A stretch of DNA of 64,000 bases. Source: Planktotalea arctica (lineage in GTDB: Bacteria > Pseudomonadota > Alphaproteobacteria > Rhodobacterales > Rhodobacteraceae). Location of the stretch: assembly GCF_002105285.1 (NCBI RefSeq), contig NZ_MUHR01000003.1:53490-117489 (forward strand), given 5' to 3'. Under the pieces are notes generated by a model. That model was not told the origin of the DNA. It was given only the letters and a program-made list of their open reading frames with translations, and ran no database searches. The position numbers were made by a program, and so were the translations under genes. Below are positions 1 through 8,784 of the stretch, in pieces; position 1 is the stretch's first letter, and each line of letters starts with the position of its first letter.

Positions 1-126
1 GCGCGCTGCACGCAGACGCTTGAGGTGTTCGGCACTTATAGCGCCCAGACCTATGAGCCACCCAAAGAGATCAAGGATGCGATCAGCGCCAAAAGGCCCG
101 GCTGGTCTTGGAGGAATTTCTCATGA
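1..126 (+). CDS. soxD: sarcosine oxidase delta subunit, C-terminal fragment
   Basis: Frame 1 is open from the window edge to a TGA at 124-126 and encodes about 41 residues. The stretch CTQTLEVFGTYSAQT followed by KRPGWSWRNFS resembles the C-terminus of the small zinc-binding delta subunit of heterotetrameric sarcosine oxidase. The start and the Cys-rich zinc-binding part lie outside the window. The stop overlaps the soxA start (ATGA), so the two genes are translationally coupled as in other soxBDAG operons. The assignment rests on the C-terminal match plus the neighbouring soxA and soxG. Confidence 0.85.
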   Translation, partial: ARCTQTLEVFGTYSAQTYEPPKEIKDAISAKRPGWSWRNFS

Positions 127-3100
127 GCACACGTCTTAAATCTGGCGGCCGCTTTACGAGTGGCGGCGCGCAGCTTTCATTCGATTTCAACGGTAAGAAA
201 CTAAAGGGCGTTGCGGGCGACACGCTTGCCTCTGCCTTGCTCGCCAATGATCAGATGATGGTGGGCCGCTCGTTCAAATACCACCGTCCGCGCGGCATTG
301 TTGCCAGCGGTGGTGAAGAGCCGAACGCGCTTTTCAACATGGGCTACACGAACACGTTCGAGCCGAACCAACGCGCCACGACGACAGAGTTGTTCGAGGG
401 CCTTATCGCGGGCTCGCAAAACCATTGGCCATCGCTGGAATTCGATATTGGCGTGCTCAACACCTATGTGAGCCGCCTGTTACCTGCGGGTTTCTACTAT
501 AAAACCTTCATTCATCCGCGCTCTTTCTGGAAACACATTTACGAGCCGATTATTCGCCAGTCTGCCGGCCTTGGCAAAGCGCCGCGTGCAGAGGATCGTG
601 ATCCCGATACCTACGAGCATTTCTACTTTTTCGCCGACGTGATGGTGATTGGCGGCGGCGTTGCGGGTCTGCAAGCGGCCAAAGCTGCGGCGCTCACGGG
701 CGTCAAGGTTCTGCTGGTCGAGCAGACCGCCCATTGGGGCGGGCGCGCGCCTGTGGATGGCGGCGAAGTGAATGGCACACCTGTCGAGGCATATTGCGAG
801 GGCTTGGTGGCCGAGTTGCAGGCGATGGATAACGTCACCATGCGCACGCGCCTGATGGGCGCTGGCGTTTATGATCACGGCTACACGCTCGGGTACGAGC
901 GTTTGAACGATCACCAGCCAGATGCAAGCGGCCCGCGTCATCGCCTTTGGCGTATTCGCGCGGCGCAGATCATCACGGCGACAGGTGCGATTGAGCGGCC
1001 TTTGAGCTTTGCGGGCAATGATATTCCCGGTGTCATGCTTGCCTCTGCGGTGCGCGATTATGCGGTGAACTACGGTGTTTCTGTTGCGGATCGCACTGTT
1101 GTTGTGACCAATAACGATGATGCCTACCGCACGGCGATCACGCTGAAAAACCTCGGCCTCGATGTGCCTTGCATCATTGATGCGCGCGCGGGCGGTGCCG
1201 GTGCCTTGGCGGATGAGGCCAAAGCGCTTGGCATTCGTATCGAGAACGGCAAAGCCATTGCAAAGGTCAAAGGCGGCAAGCGCGTCACGGGTGTGATCCT
1301 GTGCGCGCAGGCGGGTGAGGGCGCAGAGTTAGAAGAGATCGCCTGCGACGCGGTGGCCATGTCCGGCGGCTGGTCCCCTGTGGTTCACCTGTGGTCGCAC
1401 TGCGGCGGCAAGCTGGTCTGGGACGATGCGCAATCGCACTTCCGCCCCGACAGCGAACGCCCGCCTTCGGGCGCAAATGGCGAGGGCTTTGTCTCTGTCG
1501 TGGGTAGCGCAAACGGTCATATGCAGATGGCTGAACTCGTCGGCGACGCGCATGGCGCTGGCTTGGCGGCTGGCAAGGCGGCGGGCGGCACTGCGGTGAA
1601 AACCAAAGCGCCCGAGGGGGCTTATAGTTCCGAGAACGCGGTGGAGCCTGTGTGGCTGATGCCTCAAGGCGCTGGATACAAGCTGCGCTCTAAGGCTTGG
1701 CTGGATTATCAGAACGACGTGAAAGTGTCGGACGTTCAACTTGCCGCGCAAGAGGGTTTCGAGAGTGTCGAGCATGCCAAGCGTTATACGACTTTGGGCA
1801 TGGCGACGGATCAGGGTAAATTGAGTAATATCAATGGATTGGCAATTCTTTCTGACGCGCTGGGTCAGCCTATTCCGCAGACTGGCACGACCACGTTTCG
1901 CCCGCCTTATACGCCCATCTCCATGGGTGCGATTGGTGGAGAAGCGCGCGGTAAAGTGTTCCAACCATTGCGTAAGACCCCGCTCTATGGCTGGAGCGAC
2001 AAGAACGGTGCCGATTGGGAGCCTGTCGGCGCGTGGCGGCGTCCGTTCGCCTATTTGCAGCCGGGTGAAAGCGTGCACGATGCTGTCAATCGAGAGGTGA
2101 AGAACACCCGCGAAGCCCTTGGTTTGCTTGATGCTTCCACGCTGGGAAAGCTTATCGTGAAGGGGCCGGACGCGGGTAAATTTCTCGACATGCTCTACAC
2201 CAATATGATGAGCACGCTGAAACCGGGGAAATGCCGCTATGGTTTGATGTGCTCAGAAAATGGCTTTCTGATCGATGACGGTGTCGTTGCGCGGCTCGAT
2301 GAGGACACGTTCTTGTGCCACACCACGACGGGCGGTGCCGAAACGATCCATGGTCACATGGAAGAGTGGCTGCAAACCGAGTGGTGGGATTGGAACGTCT
2401 ATGTGGCCAACGTCACAGAGCAGTTCGCGCAAATCGCAGTGGTTGGACCGAACGCGCGCAAGGTGCTGGAAAAGCTGGGCGGTATGGACCTCTCCAAAGA
2501 CGCTTTGGCGTTCATGGAGTGGGCGGACGGTACGATTGGCGGCTTTGACGCACGCGTGTTCCGCATCTCCTTCTCGGGCGAGTTAAGCTACGAAATTGCT
2601 GTTCCAGCAAGTCAGGGACTCGCATTCTGGGAGGCACTGATGGCGGCGGGCGCAGAGTTTGGTGCGATGCCGTATGGCACGGAAACGCTGCATATTCTTC
2701 GCGCCGAAAAGGGCTTTATCATGATCGGGGACGAAACCGACGGTACGGTTATCCCGCAAGACTTGAACTTGCACTGGGCTCTGAGCAAGAAAAAAGAGGA
2801 CTACCTCGGCAAACGCGCGCATCAGCGCAGCCATATGGCGGACCCGGATCGCTGGAAGCTTGTGGGGCTTAAGACGCTGGACAAATCGGTGCTGCCGGAC
2901 GGTGCATATGCGGTGGAGCCGGGCGTCAATGCCAATGGTCAGCGCAATATGTTCGGGCGGGTGACCTCGACCTATTACTCCTCCAATCTTGAGCGCGGCA
3001 TTGCCATGGGGCTGGTCAAGAACGGACCGGATCGCATGGGCGAAGTGATTGATTTCCCGAAAGTGGACGGCACGATCATAAAGGCGAAAATCGTTGATCC

Positions 3101-3140
3101 TGTGATCTATGATAAAGACGGAGCAAAGCAAAATGTCTAA
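123..3140 (+). CDS. soxA: sarcosine oxidase alpha subunit (heterotetrameric)
   Basis: The 1005-residue product matches the usual length of the alpha subunit of heterotetrameric sarcosine oxidase, which oxidises N-methylglycine to glycine, passing the methyl carbon to tetrahydrofolate and making hydrogen peroxide. The N-terminus has a Fer2-like segment (about 20-100). A dinucleotide-binding motif, VIGGGVAGLQ, lies near residue 170. The last 400 residues form a GcvT-like folate-binding aminomethyltransferase domain. An upstream in-frame TTG at 108 would add five residues, but the ATG at 123 overlaps the soxD stop in the standard ATGA arrangement and follows GGAGGAATT, so it is preferred. The gene runs directly into soxG. 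Confidence 0.95.
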   Translation: MSTRLKSGGRFTSGGAQLSFDFNGKKLKGVAGDTLASALLANDQMMVGRSFKYHRPRGIVASGGEEPNALFNMGYTNTFEPNQRATTTELFEGLIAGSQNHWPSLEFDIGVLNTYVSRLLPAGFYYKTFIHPRSFWKHIYEPIIRQSAGLGKAPRAEDRDPDTYEHFYFFADVMVIGGGVAGLQAAKAAALTGVKVLLVEQTAHWGGRAPVDGGEVNGTPVEAYCEGLVAELQAMDNVTMRTRLMGAGVYDHGYTLGYERLNDHQPDASGPRHRLWRIRAAQIITATGAIERPLSFAGNDIPGVMLASAVRDYAVNYGVSVADRTVVVTNNDDAYRTAITLKNLGLDVPCIIDARAGGAGALADEAKALGIRIENGKAIAKVKGGKRVTGVILCAQAGEGAELEEIACDAVAMSGGWSPVVHLWSHCGGKLVWDDAQSHFRPDSERPPSGANGEGFVSVVGSANGHMQMAELVGDAHGAGLAAGKAAGGTAVKTKAPEGAYSSENAVEPVWLMPQGAGYKLRSKAWLDYQNDVKVSDVQLAAQEGFESVEHAKRYTTLGMATDQGKLSNINGLAILSDALGQPIPQTGTTTFRPPYTPISMGAIGGEARGKVFQPLRKTPLYGWSDKNGADWEPVGAWRRPFAYLQPGESVHDAVNREVKNTREALGLLDASTLGKLIVKGPDAGKFLDMLYTNMMSTLKPGKCRYGLMCSENGFLIDDGVVARLDEDTFLCHTTTGGAETIHGHMEEWLQTEWWDWNVYVANVTEQFAQIAVVGPNARKVLEKLGGMDLSKDALAFMEWADGTIGGFDARVFRISFSGELSYEIAVPASQGLAFWEALMAAGAEFGAMPYGTETLHILRAEKGFIMIGDETDGTVIPQDLNLHWALSKKKEDYLGKRAHQRSHMADPDRWKLVGLKTLDKSVLPDGAYAVEPGVNANGQRNMFGRVTSTYYSSNLERGIAMGLVKNGPDRMGEVIDFPKVDGTIIKAKIVDPVIYDKDGAKQNV

Positions 3141-3699
3141 TGCTGTGAGTGCGTTGCAGGGTGCATCTTATGTAGGTGGCATCGCGGAAATACGCGAGCT
3201 GGGCCTGCGCGGAATGATCACGCTGCGCGGTGATCTGGCGGATAAAAAGCTGATCAAGGCGGTTAAAGGGATTGCGGGCACCATGCCCGATGCGCGCCGT
3301 ATCGCGATGAACGACAAGGCGGGCGCGGCTTGGATGAGCAGCGATGAGTTGCTTTTGATGGTGGATCACGCAGATGCGCCAAGCACGATCGAGGCATTGA
3401 ACAGCGCGCTGAAAGGCACGCATTTTCTCGCCGCGAACGTGTCTGATGCGCGGGCGGTGTTTGAAGTGTCAGGGCCAAGCGCGCGCGAAGTCATGGCGAA
3501 ACTCGCGCCCGTCGATTTTGCGCCGGATGCCTTCACGCAAGGGATGTTTCGCCGCTCGCGCCTTGCGCAGGTGCCCGCCGCGCTCTGGATGAGCCGCGAG
3601 GACGCGTTCACTGTGGTCTGTTTCCGCTCTGTCGGGGAATACATGTTCGATCTGCTCAGCGTTGCAGCACAAGGTGGCTCGGAAGTCGGGGCTTACTAA
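3133..3699 (+). CDS. soxG: sarcosine oxidase gamma subunit
   Basis: The 188-residue product has the size and GcvT-like pattern of the gamma subunit, for example VFEVSGPSAREVMAKL near residue 110 and VVCFRSVGEYMFDLL near residue 160. This subunit packs against the folate domain of the alpha subunit. The ATG at 3133 overlaps the end of soxA by 8 bases; an in-frame ATG at 3109 exists further inside soxA. The sequence GGAGCAAAG just upstream of 3133 favours the later start. It is the last gene of the sox operon; the next gene, sodB, is separated by 134 bases with a hairpin and a promoter-like sequence. Confidence 0.9.
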   Translation: MSNAVSALQGASYVGGIAEIRELGLRGMITLRGDLADKKLIKAVKGIAGTMPDARRIAMNDKAGAAWMSSDELLLMVDHADAPSTIEALNSALKGTHFLAANVSDARAVFEVSGPSAREVMAKLAPVDFAPDAFTQGMFRRSRLAQVPAALWMSREDAFTVVCFRSVGEYMFDLLSVAAQGGSEVGAY

Positions 3700-3726
3700 G
3701 GCGCTCCCAAGCTGCGCACCCGCGCC

Positions 3727-3764
3727 GTGGCCGCATCAATTTTATTGTGTGAAATTGCGGCCAC
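3727..3764. terminator. hairpin between soxG and sodB
   Basis: GTGGCCGCA at 3727-3735 pairs perfectly with TGCGGCCAC at 3756-3764, and the stem can extend inward through ATTT/AAAT after a two-base bulge. It lies 28 bases after the soxG stop and has no run of T after it, so it may be a weak or Rho-assisted end of the sox operon. A role as an operator for sodB is also possible because it sits just upstream of the promoter-like sequence. Confidence 0.4.
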
Positions 3765-3769
3765 TGCCC

Positions 3770-3798
3770 TTGACGTTACGGCGTCGGGGCACTCTATC
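3770..3798 (+). promoter_or_regulatory. possible sodB promoter
   Basis: TTGACG at 3770-3775, a 17-base spacer and TCTATC at 3793-3798 resemble a sigma-70 type promoter with a good -35 and a weak -10. The predicted start of transcription would be about 30 bases before the sodB ATG. This is a pattern match only. Confidence 0.35.
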
Positions 3799-3833
3799 TG
3801 AAGTGAGAGAGATCAACAGAGGGGCCTGATAAA

Positions 3834-4433
3834 ATGGCATTCGAACTTCCAAAACTTCCCTACGCACACGACGCTTTGGCCGACAATGGCATGTCCAAAG
3901 AGACGCTGGAATACCATCACGATCTGCACCACAAAGCCTATGTGGACAACGGCAACAAACTGATTGCTGGCACCGAATGGGATGGCAAATCCATGGAGGA
4001 GATCATCACAGGCACGTATGATGCCTCCTCGGTGGCGCAAAACGGGATTTTCAACAACATCTCGCAGCTTTGGAACCACAACCAGTTCTGGGAAATGATG
4101 GGCCCTGGCAAATCCGCGATGCCCTCCGAGCTTGAAAAAGCGCTTGGCGAGAGCTTCGGCTCGGTTGCGGCCTTCAAGGAAGCCTTCGCAGCTGCAGGCG
4201 CGGGCCAGTTCGGCGCAGGTTGGTGCTGGTTGGTAAAGAACGCGGACGGCTCGCTCGCGGTGACGAAGACGGAAAATGGCGTGAACCCGCTGTGCTTTGG
4301 TCAGACGGCACTTTTGGGCTGTGATGTCTGGGAGCATTCCTACTATATTGATTTCCGCAACAAGCGTCCTGCGTATCTTGCCAACTTCATGGACAACCTG
4401 GTGAACTGGGAAAACGTCGCATCACGTATGTGA
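3834..4433 (+). CDS. sodB: superoxide dismutase, Fe/Mn family
   Basis: The 199-residue product converts superoxide to peroxide and oxygen in the cytoplasm. The helical N-terminal domain carries the first ligand histidine in LEYHHDLHHKAYV (about 25-37) and the second in LWNHNQFWEMMGPG (about 79-92). The C-terminal domain has DVWEHSYYIDF with the Asp and His ligands near 164 and 168. QFGAGWCWLV and the overall pattern fit the iron-type SodB group, though metal choice cannot be fixed from sequence. It stands alone between the sox operon and a strong terminator. It does not act on the peroxide made by sarcosine oxidase; it would itself add peroxide. Confidence 0.95.
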   Translation: MAFELPKLPYAHDALADNGMSKETLEYHHDLHHKAYVDNGNKLIAGTEWDGKSMEEIITGTYDASSVAQNGIFNNISQLWNHNQFWEMMGPGKSAMPSELEKALGESFGSVAAFKEAFAAAGAGQFGAGWCWLVKNADGSLAVTKTENGVNPLCFGQTALLGCDVWEHSYYIDFRNKRPAYLANFMDNLVNWENVASRM

Positions 4434-4479
4434 TTAATTTAAGTGTGCGCTACCGCGCGCTTTTATTTTGAAATTTGAA

Positions 4480-4513
4480 ACGCGCCGTCCGATGTTTTGG
4501 ACGGCGCGTTTTT
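4480..4513. terminator. Rho-independent terminator after sodB
   Basis: ACGCGCCGTCC at 4480-4490 pairs perfectly with GGACGGCGCGT at 4499-4509 around an 8-base loop and is followed by TTTTG. On the other strand the stem is followed by TTTCAAATTTC, so it may also serve the convergent LOG gene. Confidence 0.85.
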
Positions 4514-4557
4514 GTTTGCTGCACGCTGCGCGGCGAGTTTAAGGGGCAAGATGAAGT

Positions 4558-5097
4558 TTACTTTAAGAGGGGCAGGGCATCTTGCGGGGTGGCGGCGATT
4601 TTGAAGAAATCCTTGATGTTGGCTTTGGCAAAACCTTCAGCGATGATGTGATCGAGCAGCGTTAGAAGCGGGGTCCAGTAACCGTTCGTGTTGATCAGCA
4701 CCAAAGGTTTTGCGTGCAGGCCAAGCTGCGCCCAAGTGAGCACCTCGAAAAACTCATCGAGCGAGCCTGCGCCGCCGGGCAAGAGCGCGACTGCATCAGC
4801 GTTCATGAACATCACTTTTTTGCGCTCGTGCATGGTTTCGGTGACGATATAGGTGGTGAGATCGGTTTTGCCCACTTCCCAGTCCACAAGGTGCTGCGGG
4901 ATCACGCCGAAGGTGACACCTCCTGCGGATTGCGCCGCGCGTGCGGTGCGCCCCATCAGCCCCACGTCGCCAGCGCCGTAGACGAGGCGCATGTTATTTT
5001 CCGCGATAAGCGTGCCGAGGGCTTCGCCCGCAGCGCCATAGGCGGGATCGATGCCATCGGATGCACCACAAAAGACACAGATCGAGCGTTGCCGCAT
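4558..5097 (-). CDS. LOG family protein (TIGR00730, Rossmann fold)
   Basis: The 179-residue product belongs to the LOG family of nucleoside 5'-monophosphate phosphoribohydrolases, known from plants and actinobacteria as cytokinin-activating enzymes. The N-terminal SICVFCGASDG and the phosphate-binding signature LLPGGAGSLDEFFE (about 107-120) are clear, and KKVMFMNADA precedes it as usual. The long frame begins at 5169, but the conserved N-terminus starts with MRQRSICVFCG, so the ATG at 5095-5097 is chosen. In bacteria the physiological substrate is often unknown and may be AMP. It converges on sodB and is divergent from the LysM gene. Confidence 0.85.
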   Translation of the reverse strand: MRQRSICVFCGASDGIDPAYGAAGEALGTLIAENNMRLVYGAGDVGLMGRTARAAQSAGGVTFGVIPQHLVDWEVGKTDLTTYIVTETMHERKKVMFMNADAVALLPGGAGSLDEFFEVLTWAQLGLHAKPLVLINTNGYWTPLLTLLDHIIAEGFAKANIKDFFKIAATPQDALPLLK

Positions 5098-5196
5098 CAC
5101 GCATTCCTTATTTTCAGTGTTTTGACCGCTAAGTCCGTGTTTGCTATACACGGGCAAGCCGCGCGGCAAAAGCGGGCATTACGGAGATGGGTTTTG

Positions 5197-6291
5197 ATGA
5201 GTAAACTTGCAGTCCTTTCCTCTGGACCGGGGGCTGCGCTCGGTGCGAGCGTGGCTGTGATCGCGGTTATTGGCGGCGTTGCCTACTTTGGCGGCGCGTT
5301 CAAAGCTGAGCGTGCTTCGGAGGCGCTCGCGGTGCCAGCGGCGCAGATCGTACCCGAAGTGGTCGCGGTGCCTGATGTAGCGCCATTGCTGGAGGTGAAG
5401 CCCGAGGCTCCGCGCTTTGACGTGGTGCGCGTAGAAACCAGCGGTGCGGCGATGATCGCAGGGCGAGCGCAGGCTGGCAGCACTGTCGCGATCCGTCTGA
5501 ATGATGATGTTGTGGCTGAGGCGAAAGCGGACGCCACGGGAAATTTCGCGAGTTTCGTGACCTTGCCGGAAAGCGCGGATGCGCGGATTTTGACACTGGA
5601 CGTTCAAGGCGGTGCAATCGGGATGGAGCAGGTGATCATTGCGCCGATCGAGACGGCGCGCGTAGAGCCCGTGGTGCCTGTGCCGGAACCGAAACCCGAA
5701 ACTTCAGAGGCTATACAAGAGCAACCAGAGCCCGAGATTATCGCAGCCGTCGAGCCGCCCAAAGCGCCGCTCGTCATGTTGGCGACAAATGAGGGTATTC
5801 GGGTTCTACAAGCGCCTGATGCGCCTAAACCCGATGCGATGACTGCGCTGCTCGGCTCGATTTCCTATGACAGCGCGGGCGATGTTGCCTTGGCCGGGCG
5901 CGGAGCCGGTGAATTTGTGCGCGTCTACCTCGATAACAAGCCGGTCGTGACCTCGCAGATTGGCCAGAGCGGCGATTGGCAGGCGGATCTGCCTTCTGTG
6001 GACACGGGCATTTACACCCTGCGCGTTGATGAGTTGAACGCAGCGGGCGCGGTGGTGACGCGCGTGGAAACACCGTTCAAACGCGAAGCTGCGGACGTGC
6101 TGGAGGCGGCCAGCCAGCCCGAGAAACCGGTGCAGGCGATTACCGTGCAGCCCGGTGCAACGCTTTGGGCGATCGCGCAGGAACGCTATGGCAGCGGCAC
6201 ACTATATGCGCGCGTGGTGGAGGCCAATGCAGATGTGATCCGTGACCCCGACCTGATCTACCCGGGGCAAGTCTTTTCAATTCCCGACTAA
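5197..6291 (+). CDS. LysM peptidoglycan-binding domain protein
   Basis: The 364-residue product has a hydrophobic N-terminal segment (about 13-32, ending VAYFGG) that should anchor or export it. A Pro/Glu-rich stretch follows (about 145-190). The last 50 residues are a LysM module with TLWAIAQERYGSGTLYARVV and DPDLIYPGQVFSIPD. The middle holds two Ig-like repeats, seen as AGRAQAGSTVAI near residue 90 and AGRGAGEFVRVYLDNKP near 240. This pattern is a common Rhodobacterales cell-envelope protein of unknown role, probably tied to peptidoglycan. The open frame extends back to 4714, but that part is antisense to the LOG gene; the ATG at 5197 after ACGGAGAT is the credible start. Confidence 0.8.
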   Translation: MSKLAVLSSGPGAALGASVAVIAVIGGVAYFGGAFKAERASEALAVPAAQIVPEVVAVPDVAPLLEVKPEAPRFDVVRVETSGAAMIAGRAQAGSTVAIRLNDDVVAEAKADATGNFASFVTLPESADARILTLDVQGGAIGMEQVIIAPIETARVEPVVPVPEPKPETSEAIQEQPEPEIIAAVEPPKAPLVMLATNEGIRVLQAPDAPKPDAMTALLGSISYDSAGDVALAGRGAGEFVRVYLDNKPVVTSQIGQSGDWQADLPSVDTGIYTLRVDELNAAGAVVTRVETPFKREAADVLEAASQPEKPVQAITVQPGATLWAIAQERYGSGTLYARVVEANADVIRDPDLIYPGQVFSIPD

Positions 6292-6355
6292 CCTGTCTGG
6301 TCATTCGGCGGGCACGTGATTATCAGTTGTGTCCAAGCCAAAGGACGCAGCCCCT

Positions 6356-8170
6356 ATGAGACGACTTTCCCCCACAGATGCGGCCCTGTCGCGCGATCAA
6401 CGTATTTCCGGCTGGCGCACCATCCGGCGCGTTGCGCCCTACTTGTGGCCAGCGGATAAGCTATGGGTGAAGCAGCGCGTTTCGCTGGCGCTGATCATGT
6501 TGCTGATCGCCAAGGTAGTCGCTGTGGGCACGCCTCTGTTGTACAAACGTGCGGTCGATGCGCTTTCGGGCGCGGGGGTTCCTGATCTGGCGCTTGGCGC
6601 GGTTGGCTTGACTGTCGCCTACGGCTTGGCGCGCCTGATGGCCAATGGCTTTCAGCAACTGCGCGACGCGATTTTCGCCAAGGTCGGGCAGGGTGCCTTG
6701 CGCGCGCTGGCCTTGCAAACTTTTGAGCATATTCACAAACTGTCCATGCGCTATCACATCACGCGCAAGACCGGTGGGCTGAGCCGGATCATCGAGCGCG
6801 GCGTGAAGGGCGTTGATTTCCTGCTGCGCTTCTTGTTGTTTTCGATCGGGCCGCTGGTGCTTGAATTGCTGATGATTGCGGGCATTCTGTTCTATCTGTT
6901 CGACGTTTGGTATCTGGCAGCGGTTTTCGTCACCATCGCCTTTTACGTTTGGTTCACCTTCGCCGTGACCGAATGGCGGGTGAAGCTGCGCAAGCAGATG
7001 AACGATCAGGACACTGATGCAAACCAGAAGGCGATCGACAGTCTTTTGAATTTTGAAACGGTGAAGTATTTCGGCGCTGAAGCGCGCGAGGCGCGGCGCT
7101 ATGATAGTGCGATGGAGCTTTATCAGGTTGCTGCGCTCAAGACTTCCTATTCGCTGGCTTTCCTGAATTTCGGCCAGTCCTTTTTGATCACCACGGGCCT
7201 TGTGGTGGTGATGGTTCTGGCAGCGATTGGCGTGCAGGCCGGCAATTTGACGGTTGGTGATTTCGTCATGGTCAACGCCTATATGATTCAGATCACCATG
7301 CCGCTGAACTTTCTTGGAACGGTCTACCGCGAAATCCGGCAGGCCTTGGTGGATATGGGCGAGATGTTCGATTTGCTCGAGCAGCCCTCGGAAGTGGCCA
7401 CCAAAGACGGCGCGCCCGATTTGAAAATCTCGGGTGGACATGTGTCCCTCAAGGGCGTGCATTTCGGCTATGATCCCGAGCGGCCCATTCTGAAAGGCGT
7501 TGATCTTGAGGTGCCTGCGGGGCAAAATATCGCCATCGTCGGGCCGTCGGGATCAGGCAAATCCACCATCGGGCGGCTATTGTTCCGCTTTTATGACGTC
7601 ACAGGCGGCGCTTTGACCATCGACGGACAGGATGTGCGCGATGTGACGCAAACCAGCCTGCATGATGCGATCGGCGTGGTCCCGCAGGATACGGTGCTGT
7701 TCAACGACACGATCCGCTACAATATCGCTTATGGCAAAGACGGGGCGAGCCACGGTGAGATAGAGGAAGCGGCGCGTGCGGCGCAAATCCATGACTTTAT
7801 TATAAGCCTGCCCAATGGCTACGAGACGACGGTGGGCGAGCGCGGTTTGAAACTTTCGGGCGGCGAAAAGCAGCGCGTGGGGATTGCGCGCACCTTGTTG
7901 AAGAACCCGCCGATCCTGCTTCTGGACGAGGCGACATCGGCGCTTGATTCCGGAACAGAGCATGAAATTCAGGACGCTTTGGCACTTGCGGCTCAGGGGC
8001 GCACGGTGATTACCATCGCGCATCGTCTCTCCACGATTGCCGATGCGGACCGGATCGTCGTTCTGGAAGATGGGCAGATCGCAGAGCAGGGCAGCCACGC
8101 AGAATTGCTTGAGATGTCCGGTCGCTACGCGGGCCTGTGGCATCGCCAGCAATCGGAAGAGGCGGCTTGA
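6356..8170 (+). CDS. ABC transporter ATP-binding protein/permease, Atm1 type
   Basis: The product of about 604 residues is a half-transporter with an N-terminal six-helix membrane domain (about 35-320) and a C-terminal ATPase. It has Walker A GPSGSGKST, signature LSGGEKQR and Walker B ILLLDEATSALD. TPLLYKRAVDAL and FETVKYFGAEAREARRY are typical of the Atm1/HMT1 group, which exports glutathione-linked sulfur or metal conjugates. The ATG at 6356 has AAGGA upstream; a GTG at 6329 would add nine residues and cannot be excluded. The stop overlaps the start of the next gene, so both are probably one operon. Confidence 0.85.
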   Translation: MRRLSPTDAALSRDQRISGWRTIRRVAPYLWPADKLWVKQRVSLALIMLLIAKVVAVGTPLLYKRAVDALSGAGVPDLALGAVGLTVAYGLARLMANGFQQLRDAIFAKVGQGALRALALQTFEHIHKLSMRYHITRKTGGLSRIIERGVKGVDFLLRFLLFSIGPLVLELLMIAGILFYLFDVWYLAAVFVTIAFYVWFTFAVTEWRVKLRKQMNDQDTDANQKAIDSLLNFETVKYFGAEAREARRYDSAMELYQVAALKTSYSLAFLNFGQSFLITTGLVVVMVLAAIGVQAGNLTVGDFVMVNAYMIQITMPLNFLGTVYREIRQALVDMGEMFDLLEQPSEVATKDGAPDLKISGGHVSLKGVHFGYDPERPILKGVDLEVPAGQNIAIVGPSGSGKSTIGRLLFRFYDVTGGALTIDGQDVRDVTQTSLHDAIGVVPQDTVLFNDTIRYNIAYGKDGASHGEIEEAARAAQIHDFIISLPNGYETTVGERGLKLSGGEKQRVGIARTLLKNPPILLLDEATSALDSGTEHEIQDALALAAQGRTVITIAHRLSTIADADRIVVLEDGQIAEQGSHAELLEMSGRYAGLWHRQQSEEAA

Positions 8171-8712
8171 TCTGGGCGCTTTCGCTCCTGTCCTGCTTCG
8201 GCTTTATCGCCATATCCGCACTTGCACTACTTTGCCCGCGCCTTTGCGGTTGGCGCTATTGGCCGCCTGAAAGGGCCGCCACTTGGCAACATTCCAGCTT
8301 TCGCGCGTTGTTTCGCCTTGGGCTTTATCCGCTGATCGCAGCCTCTGTGCTACTTGTGCGCGCAACCGGAGTCTGGCTGCCGGCACCGGGCATTGCATTG
8401 ATGTTCGCGGGCTTTGGCGGCGCACTTTGGGTGACGGGCAAGCTGGGTTGGAAACAGGCCTTTGGCACAGCACAGGGTCTGGTGGTGACGGGGCCATACG
8501 CCTATTCGCGCAATCCGGTCTATGTTGCGACCTGGCTCGCGCTGCTTGGCTGGGGGCTTTGCCTGCCATATTTGCCTGTCGCGATCCCGCTCGTCCTATG
8601 GGGGCTGCTGTATTACATCGCGCCGTTTCTGGAAGAACCATGGCTAGAGGAAAAATTCGGCGCGCCCTACCGTGCCTATAAAGCAAAAACGCCCCGCTTC
8701 TTCGGTCCTTAA
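8167..8712 (+). CDS. isoprenylcysteine carboxyl methyltransferase-like membrane protein
   Basis: The 181-residue product is strongly hydrophobic with about four or five membrane segments. It carries the ICMT/PEMT signature TGPYAYSRNPVYVATWLAL (about 121-139) and the C-terminal EEPWLEEKFGAPYRAYKAKTP, both of which contact S-adenosylmethionine in this superfamily. The bacterial substrate is unknown; lipids or isoprenoid-like groups are possible. The start is taken as the TTG at 8167, which overlaps the stop of the ABC transporter (TTGA), because the frame upstream of it is the transporter gene read out of frame. Confidence 0.7.
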   Translation: MIWALSLLSCFGFIAISALALLCPRLCGWRYWPPERAATWQHSSFRALFRLGLYPLIAASVLLVRATGVWLPAPGIALMFAGFGGALWVTGKLGWKQAFGTAQGLVVTGPYAYSRNPVYVATWLALLGWGLCLPYLPVAIPLVLWGLLYYIAPFLEEPWLEEKFGAPYRAYKAKTPRFFGP

Positions 8713-8743
8713 ATACCTCGGGGTTTGGGGCAGAGCCCCAAAC
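8697..8743. repeat. dispersed intergenic element (AAATACCTCGGGG family) with hairpin
   Basis: The sequence TTCGGTCCTTAAATACCTCG at 8701-8720 starts an element that recurs at about 33597 and 60138. Here it spans the stop codon of the methyltransferase gene. It is followed by a hairpin, GTTTGGGGC at 8723-8731 pairing with GCCCCAAAC at 8735-8743. The conserved part is the lead-in sequence, while the hairpin sequence differs between copies. Confidence 0.6.
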
Positions 8744-8775
8744 GATCCCTGCGTTTGCCTGCAAACGCAGGGATC
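8744..8775. terminator. perfect 15-bp inverted repeat between convergent genes
   Basis: GATCCCTGCGTTTGC at 8744-8758 is the exact reverse complement of GCAAACGCAGGGATC at 8761-8775, leaving only CT between the arms. It lies between the convergent methyltransferase and RND genes and probably acts as a two-way terminator, although no T run follows on either side. Confidence 0.6.
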
Positions 8776-8784
8776 AATCAATAC

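Noticed and set aside
1329..2078. Long minus-strand frame inside soxA
   Set aside because: It is a shadow of soxA codons in a G+C-rich gene: low-complexity Arg/His-rich product, no ribosome site and no family motif.
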